Assembly: GCF_000004075.3 (NCBI RefSeq)
Contig: NC_026660.2
Span: forward strand, 6,262,001 to 6,326,000
Reading direction: 5' to 3'
Source: Cucumis sativus
Taxonomy: Eukaryota; Streptophyta; Magnoliopsida; Cucurbitales; Cucurbitaceae
Length of the DNA stretch: 64,000 nucleotides
Part shown: one piece after another, positions 63,901-64,000 of the stretch
Position numbering within the stretch: the stretch's first letter is position 1
How the letters are laid out: each line of letters begins with the position of its first letter
The notes under the pieces: model-generated
The model's input: the letters and a program-made list of their open reading frames with translations, nothing else
What the model was told of the DNA's origin: nothing
The model's database searches: none
Position numbers and translations under genes: made by a program

Positions 63901-64000
63901 AAAAAAAAATAAAAATTCAACTTATTAGGGCAAATAAAATTTAAATAAATAAGGATTATTTTTGCAAATGTTCAAAATTTGAAGAGTCAAGAGGTTGAAA
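60996..64000. other. AT-rich intergenic DNA upstream of the BAR gene
   Basis: The first few hundred bases are the BAR-gene promoter. The rest has short ORFs of low complexity, A/T homopolymers and an AT run near 61945. No recognisable gene, RNA or complete transposon. Confidence 0.55.

Overview
This window is nuclear DNA from a eudicot plant. Genes have many short exons with GT/AG introns, long AT-rich intergenic stretches, abundant AT and CT/CTT microsatellites, and plant-only protein families. The flavour suggests a cucurbit, but that rests on general familiarity only. I rebuilt eight protein-coding genes exon by exon, checking that splice phases close to intact frames; seven are complete and one (CPL3-like) runs off the left edge. 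No tRNA, rRNA or CRISPR was recognised. Layout: 1-2174 (-) 5' part of a CPL3-type RNA polymerase II CTD phosphatase; 5704-11209 (-) a LAX PANICLE 2-like nuclear protein with a 4.1-kb intron inside its ubiquitin-like domain; 11210-27408 a 16-kb AT-rich gap with two GC-rich promoter-like islands and a few possible short exons; 27409-29939 (+) a JAZ10/TIFY9-type jasmonate repressor; 29940-36726 AT-rich gap; 36727-37938 (-) a CURLY FLAG LEAF 1-like WW protein; 41588-42964 (+) a LITAF-domain protein (GILP type); 45460-47142 and 51911-53545 (+) two tandem secreted LRR-only proteins related to SERK ectodomains; 54728-60845 (-) a BAR-domain protein of the At2g33490 type; 60846-64000 AT-rich gap. The genes do not form an operon-like system, but their neighbourhood is meaningful. 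From memory, the Arabidopsis counterparts of three of them lie together on chromosome 2 (At2g33490, At2g33510, At2g33540) and two others lie together on chromosome 5 (At5g13190, At5g13220). The window therefore looks like one ancestral block that Arabidopsis now carries in split form on two duplicated segments. The most biologically pointed observations are: a stop codon that appears immediately if the JAZ10-type Jas intron is retained; a conserved 144-bp double-LRR exon in both LRR genes with different C-terminal tails; an 11-nt coding terminal exon in the BAR gene; a small retroposon scar with perfect 15-bp target-site duplications; a LINE 3' tail inside a BAR-gene intron; and several short uncatalogued ORFs in intergenic DNA.
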